The notes under the pieces were generated by a model. The model was not told where the DNA came from. It worked only from the letters and a program-made list of their open reading frames with translations, and made no database searches. Positions 6,275 to 9,542 of a stretch of DNA of 9,542 bases are shown piece after piece; position 1 is the first letter of the stretch, and each line of letters begins with the position of its first letter. A program made the position numbers and the translations under genes. This stretch comes from Candidatus Pelagibacter sp. TMED153 (GTDB lineage: Bacteria > Pseudomonadota > Alphaproteobacteria > Pelagibacterales > Pelagibacteraceae), in assembly GCA_002169935.2 (NCBI GenBank), contig NHHC02000057.1:1-9542 (forward strand). The letters are read 5' to 3'.

Positions 6275-8128
6275 ATGGAAAAAAATTTATACATTGATGC
6301 TTCGCATCCAAATGAAACACGTATTGTTCTTAAATCTAGCTTATCAATTGAAGAATATGAATTTGAAGATAAAAATAAGTTAAACTTTAAAAACAATATT
6401 TATCTTGGAACAATTAGTAGAGTAGAACCTTCTCTGCAAGCTGCCTTTGTAAATTTTGGCAGAATAAAGCATGGTTTTTTAGCCTTCAACGATATTCAAT
6501 CTGACTACTACCAAGTTCCCTCTGAGGATAAGGAAAAAATAAAAAATGCTGAAGAAAAAATAAGAGAAGATCTTAAAAATAAAACTTTGGAAGATATGTC
6601 TGCCCTTAATAATGAAGAAACTCAGAATGAAAAATTAGAAAATAATTCAGAAAATAATAATGTAGAAGAAAAAAATCCAGTTAAAGAAGAAATAGTAAAA
6701 AAACAATATAGAGAAGAACTAAAAAATTCCTATGGTTTAAAAAGATATAAAATCCAAGAAGTAATAAAACCAGGTCAGGTGATATTAATTCAAGTAATAA
6801 AAGAAGAAAGGGGTCAAAAAGGTGCTGCCTTGACTACCTTTATTTCTTTAGCAGGTAAGTATATGGTTTTAATGCCAAACACACCTAAAGGTGGTGGAAT
6901 ATCTAGGAAAATATTTAACTCTTCAGATAGAAAAAAAATTAAAGAGATTTTAGATCAAATTGAAATTCCTAGAAGTATGGGCGTCATAGTTAGAACAGCG
7001 GGCGCTAACAAAACAAAAAATGAAATAGAAAAAGATTTTCAAAATACTGCAAAAACTTGGGAAGAAATAAGAGAAAAAGCATTAAATTCTAACGCACCGT
7101 CTTTAGTATATGAAGAAGGAGATATTATCAAAAGAACTCTAAGAGACGCTTATGATAATGAAACTAAAAACGTCTACATAGATGGTAATGATGCTTATCA
7201 AAAAGCCAAAAAATTTATGAAAGAGTTAATGCCAAAAAATGTAAAAAATATAAAAAAATATAGAGGGAAGATTCCTCTTTTTCATGATGCTAACATTGAA
7301 AAAGAATTAAACAATATCTTTGAACCCGTAGTAAAATTAAAATCTGGTGGGTATTTAGTTATAAACCCTACAGAAGCACTCGTTGCTATTGATATTAATT
7401 CTGGACAATCTACTAGACAAACTAATATTGAAAAAACTGCATTAAATACAAACCTAGAAGCAGCCGAAGAAATAGCTCGTCAAATAAAGTTAAGAGATTT
7501 ATCTGGTTTAATTGTAATTGATTTTATAGATATGATAAATTTTTACAATAGAAGAATAGTAGAAAAAAAAATGAAAGAAAGTATTAGAAAAGATAGAGCA
7601 AGAATTCAAGTTGGACGAATTAGCAATTTTGGTTTGCTTGAAATGACAAGACAAAGACTTAGAGAAGGTTCAATCAGTTGGGAAACAATTCTTTCCTTAG
7701 AGTCTTTTGCTCAAAAAATCGTAAAAAAAATTGAATTACTTGCATTCACCAATAAAGTAAAGATTATAAAAGCATATATACCAGAAAAAGTAAAAGTTTT
7801 TATCGAAAACAGACTATCTAAAGACATTGAACATTTTGAAAAAAAATATTCTTTTAAGATTAACATTATAGCTGATACTAGATTAATCATACCAGAATAC
7901 AAAATTGATCTTTTAAATAAATCAAAAAAAATTATAAATTCATTGGAAAATATTCATAAAATCAATGATATCAAAATAAATTTAGACAACAAAAAAGAAA
8001 AGATAAGCACACCTAAAGTTAAAGCCAATACAATTTCGAAAAAATTAAAAAAGAGTAAGATAACAAAAAAAAAGGTTCTGCATCCACGCACTTTATGGGT
8101 CAGAAGAAAAAGAAAAAAACTAAATTAA
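6275..8128 (+). CDS. rne: Ribonuclease E, short form
   Basis: RNase E is the endonuclease that starts mRNA decay and matures structured RNAs. The 617-residue protein starts like alphaproteobacterial RNase E ([14 protein letters not shown], then [26 protein letters not shown]). The S1 domain is split by an acidic, Asn/Glu/Lys-rich insert at about 81-155 and resumes at [17 protein letters not shown]. The 5'-sensor/RNase H-like part follows ([29 protein letters not shown]). The DNase I-like domain has the Mg-binding residues Asp373 (AIDINSGQ) and Asp416 (VIDFIDM), plus [12 protein letters not shown]. The Zn-link CPxC normally found shortly after RQRL is missing, and the protein contains no cysteine. 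The C-terminus is a short basic tail (about 560-617) with [12 protein letters not shown] in place of a long scaffold. The start ATG has AAGGA 11 bases upstream. The last 9 bases overlap thiG. RNase G is less likely because of the [10 protein letters not shown]-terminus and the S1 insert. Confidence 0.93.
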   Translation: MEKNLYIDASHPNETRIVLKSSLSIEEYEFEDKNKLNFKNNIYLGTISRVEPSLQAAFVNFGRIKHGFLAFNDIQSDYYQVPSEDKEKIKNAEEKIREDLKNKTLEDMSALNNEETQNEKLENNSENNNVEEKNPVKEEIVKKQYREELKNSYGLKRYKIQEVIKPGQVILIQVIKEERGQKGAALTTFISLAGKYMVLMPNTPKGGGISRKIFNSSDRKKIKEILDQIEIPRSMGVIVRTAGANKTKNEIEKDFQNTAKTWEEIREKALNSNAPSLVYEEGDIIKRTLRDAYDNETKNVYIDGNDAYQKAKKFMKELMPKNVKNIKKYRGKIPLFHDANIEKELNNIFEPVVKLKSGGYLVINPTEALVAIDINSGQSTRQTNIEKTALNTNLEAAEEIARQIKLRDLSGLIVIDFIDMINFYNRRIVEKKMKESIRKDRARIQVGRISNFGLLEMTRQRLREGSISWETILSLESFAQKIVKKIELLAFTNKVKIIKAYIPEKVKVFIENRLSKDIEHFEKKYSFKINIIADTRLIIPEYKIDLLNKSKKIINSLENIHKINDIKINLDNKKEKISTPKVKANTISKKLKKSKITKKKVLHPRTLWVRRKRKKLN

Positions 8129-8893
8129 TCCATCTAAAGGAGAGCTGGCAGTTGCGAAATAATTTTTTTTCATTCTTCCTGACAAATAAGAATCTCTTCC
8201 AGCGATCACAGCGTTTTTAAAAGCTCTAGCCATCAATATTGGTTTTTTAGCATTTGCTATAGCGCTATTAATTAAAACTCCATCACAACCCATTTCCATA
8301 GCGATAGTTGCATCCGACGCTGTGCCTATACCAGCATCTATAATGACTGGAACTTTTGACTGCTTAATGATTAGTGAAATATTAACTTTACTCTGTATAC
8401 CTAAACCAGATCCTATTGGAGAAGCCAAAGGCATAATTGCTGATGCACCATTATCTTCCAATTTTTTTGCTATCAAAGGATCGTCTGAACAATAAACCAT
8501 TACTTTAAAACCTTCCTTAACAAGAGTTTTTGTGGATTTAAGTGTTTCAATCATATTTGGAAATAAAGTTTTTTTATCTCCTAAAACTTCCAATTTAACT
8601 AACTTCCATCCTCCCATTTCTCGAGCTAATCTTAAAGTTCTTAAAGCTTCTTCTGAAGTGAAACATCCTGCAGTATTTGGCAAATAAATAATTTTTTTTG
8701 GATCAAGATAGTCTGTTAAAATTGGTTTTTTTTTATCTAGAATATTTACTCGCCTTACAGCAACTGTAACCATATCTGCTCCTGACTCTTCTATAGCTTG
8801 TGCGGTTTCTTTAAAACTTTTATACTTCCCTGTTCCTACAATTAATCTAGATTTTAAATTTTTATTAGCGACTTTAAAGATGTCTTTCTTCAA
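8120..8893 (-). CDS. thiG: Thiazole synthase
   Basis: ThiG builds the thiazole phosphate of thiamin from 1-deoxy-D-xylulose 5-phosphate, dehydroglycine and the sulfur of ThiS thiocarboxylate. The 257-residue length is normal for this TIM-barrel family. Signatures are [12 protein letters not shown] (15-26), [10 protein letters not shown] (39-48), [13 protein letters not shown] (71-83), the Schiff-base lysine Lys100 in [21 protein letters not shown] and [15 protein letters not shown]. The start is TTG 8893 (TTG AAG AAA GAC): a TAG closes the frame a few codons upstream and no ATG occurs before residue 41. GGAGGAGGG directly upstream supports this start. One base separates it from the thiS stop. 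It ends in TAG inside the 3' end of rne. Confidence 0.96.
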   Translation of the reverse strand: MKKDIFKVANKNLKSRLIVGTGKYKSFKETAQAIEESGADMVTVAVRRVNILDKKKPILTDYLDPKKIIYLPNTAGCFTSEEALRTLRLAREMGGWKLVKLEVLGDKKTLFPNMIETLKSTKTLVKEGFKVMVYCSDDPLIAKKLEDNGASAIMPLASPIGSGLGIQSKVNISLIIKQSKVPVIIDAGIGTASDATIAMEMGCDGVLINSAIANAKKPILMARAFKNAVIAGRDSYLSGRMKKNYFATASSPLDGLI

Positions 8894-8907
8894 TCTACCC
8901 TCCTCCT
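8894..8907 (-). promoter_or_regulatory. thiG ribosome binding site inside thiS
   Basis: On the minus strand the bases AGGAGGAGGGTAGA precede the TTG start. AGGAGG occurs in two registers, ending 5 and 8 bases before TTG. The same bases encode the C-terminal Gly-Gly-Gly and stop of ThiS. This is the strongest Shine-Dalgarno in the window and justifies a TTG start. Confidence 0.85.
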
Positions 8908-9098
8908 ATAAAATACACTACTTCTAATTTATCATTATTTTTTAAATATCTTTTTTTATAATTCGCCTTTGGGACAATAATTCTGTTATGTTCAATAGCT
9001 ATTTTTTTATTGTTAAGTTTAAATTTTTTTAACAAATTATAAATAGTTGTTTTAGGTTTTATTGTGACTTTTTTTCCATTTAATTGTATTTTTGCCAT
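8895..9098 (-). CDS. thiS: Sulfur carrier protein ThiS
   Basis: ThiS is a small beta-grasp, ubiquitin-like protein; its C-terminal glycine is adenylated and turned into a thiocarboxylate that donates sulfur to ThiG. With the start at ATG 9098 the product is 67 residues ([20 protein letters not shown]... to VVYFIGGG), the family's usual size, beginning with the typical M-x-K-I-x-x-N-G strand and ending in the required Gly-Gly (here three glycines). The frame stays open upstream to 9206, but that extension adds a 36-residue non-family segment antisense to aroQ, so it is rejected. No good ribosome binding site precedes 9098; AAGG lies about 18 bases away. The last three codons serve as the thiG ribosome binding site. 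Confidence 0.93.
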   Translation of the reverse strand: MAKIQLNGKKVTIKPKTTIYNLLKKFKLNNKKIAIEHNRIIVPKANYKKRYLKNNDKLEVVYFIGGG

Positions 9099-9129
9099 AA
9101 TTAAGTTAATTAAGTACCTTATAAAATTA
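9099..9129. promoter_or_regulatory. 31-base divergent thiS/aroQ spacer
   Basis: This AT-rich spacer holds the 8-base palindrome TTAATTAA (9106-9113) flanked by TTAAG direct repeats (9101-9105 and 9110-9114). It is too short for two full non-overlapping promoters, so the promoters must overlap each other or reach into the coding sequences. No TPP riboswitch is present or could fit. Confidence 0.5.
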
Positions 9130-9542
9130 ATGATGAATAAAATTATAATTCTTAACGGTCCAAACCTCAACCTTTTAGGTGAAAGAGAAAAAGAAAAATA
9201 TGGCAATATTACATTAAAAGATATTGAAAATAATTGTAAAGAATTTGCTAAACAAAATGATATTGACCTTTCTATGTTTCAATCAAATGTTGAAGGGGAA
9301 TTAGTTGAAGAAATTCAAAAGGCAAGAAAAGAACACCAGGGTTTAATCATAAATGCCGGAGGCTATACCCATACTTCTGTAGCAATACATGATGCATTAA
9401 AAATACTTAAAATACCCATAATCGAATTACATATAACTAATATTTACAATAGAGAAGAATTCAGGCATAAATCACTTATTAGTAAATTAGCAACTAGTAT
9501 TCTATGTGGTTTTGGTACTAATGGTTATATCATGGCATTACA
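9130..9542 (+). CDS. aroQ: 3-dehydroquinate dehydratase type II (3' end outside window)
   Basis: AroQ converts 3-dehydroquinate to 3-dehydroshikimate in the shikimate pathway. 137 codons are visible, against a usual length near 145-150, so only about ten residues are missing. Two in-frame ATGs (9130, 9133) begin the gene; either may be used. Family motifs are NGPNLNLLGERE (9-20), catalytic Tyr24 in KYGNIT, NAGGYTHTSVAIHDAL (75-90) with Asn75 and His81, and ELHITNIYNREEFRHKS (99-115) with His101, Arg108 and Arg112. Counted from 9130, these numbers match the active-site numbering I recall for the M. tuberculosis enzyme. All active-site residues are intact. The gene is divergent from thiS. Confidence 0.95.
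   Translation, partial: MMNKIIILNGPNLNLLGEREKEKYGNITLKDIENNCKEFAKQNDIDLSMFQSNVEGELVEEIQKARKEHQGLIINAGGYTHTSVAIHDALKILKIPIIELHITNIYNREEFRHKSLISKLATSILCGFGTNGYIMAL

Noticed and set aside
6222..6383. 53-codon open frame with ATG at 6222, almost at the predicted rne transcription start (possible leaderless leader peptide overlapping rne).
   Set aside because: It has no ribosome binding site, shows no recognisable protein pattern, and mostly overlaps rne in another frame. It would be worth reviving only with ribosome profiling support.
7711..7902. 63-codon minus-strand frame opposite rne.
   Set aside because: It is a hydrophobic mirror of Lys-rich RNase E sequence, with no supporting signals.
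8895..9206. 103-residue version of ThiS with a hydrophobic N-terminal extension.
   Set aside because: The extra 36 residues are the antisense of the conserved aroQ N-terminus, and the internal ATG at 9098 gives the normal ThiS length and start motif.

Overview
The window is strongly AT-rich and tightly packed. Genes overlap or sit a few bases apart, lysine and asparagine codons dominate, and there is no mobile element, CRISPR array, RNA gene or phage gene. The protein types (an RNase E of the alphaproteobacterial kind, and the mrcA-prfB pair divergent from rne) together with the extreme compaction suggest a streamlined marine alphaproteobacterium, most likely SAR11 / Pelagibacterales or a close relative. 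That placement is inferred from gene content and style, not from a search.

Layout: (1) 1-500 (+), the C-terminal third of tyrosyl-tRNA synthetase. (2) 6128-493 (-), a three-gene run mrcA (PBP1A), prfB (peptide release factor 2) and an AsmA-like envelope protein, joined by two one-base TAATG stop/start overlaps. prfB is not a single open frame: it is read through a canonical +1 programmed frameshift (AGG GGG TAT CTT TGA), which explains the apparently gene-free stretch 3351-3779. (3) 6129-6274, a divergent promoter region with a perfect TATAAT box and a GCACTC/GAGTGC inverted repeat. (4) 6275-8128 (+), a short, cysteine-free RNase E lacking the Zn-link motif and the long C-terminal scaffold. 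(5) 9098-8120 (-), thiS-thiG, the sulfur carrier and thiazole synthase of thiamin synthesis. thiG starts at TTG, with its ribosome binding site made from the terminal glycine codons of thiS. (6) 9130-9542 (+), aroQ (type II 3-dehydroquinate dehydratase), cut by the window edge.

Functionally this is housekeeping: tRNA charging, translation termination, peptidoglycan synthesis, envelope maintenance, RNA decay, thiamin thiazole synthesis and the shikimate pathway. I see no undescribed multi-gene system. The points most worth a second look are the reduced RNase E (no Zn-link, a degenerate PNPase-anchor-like tail), the RF2 frameshift set inside a translationally coupled chain, and the double use of the ThiS Gly-Gly codons as the thiG ribosome binding site.
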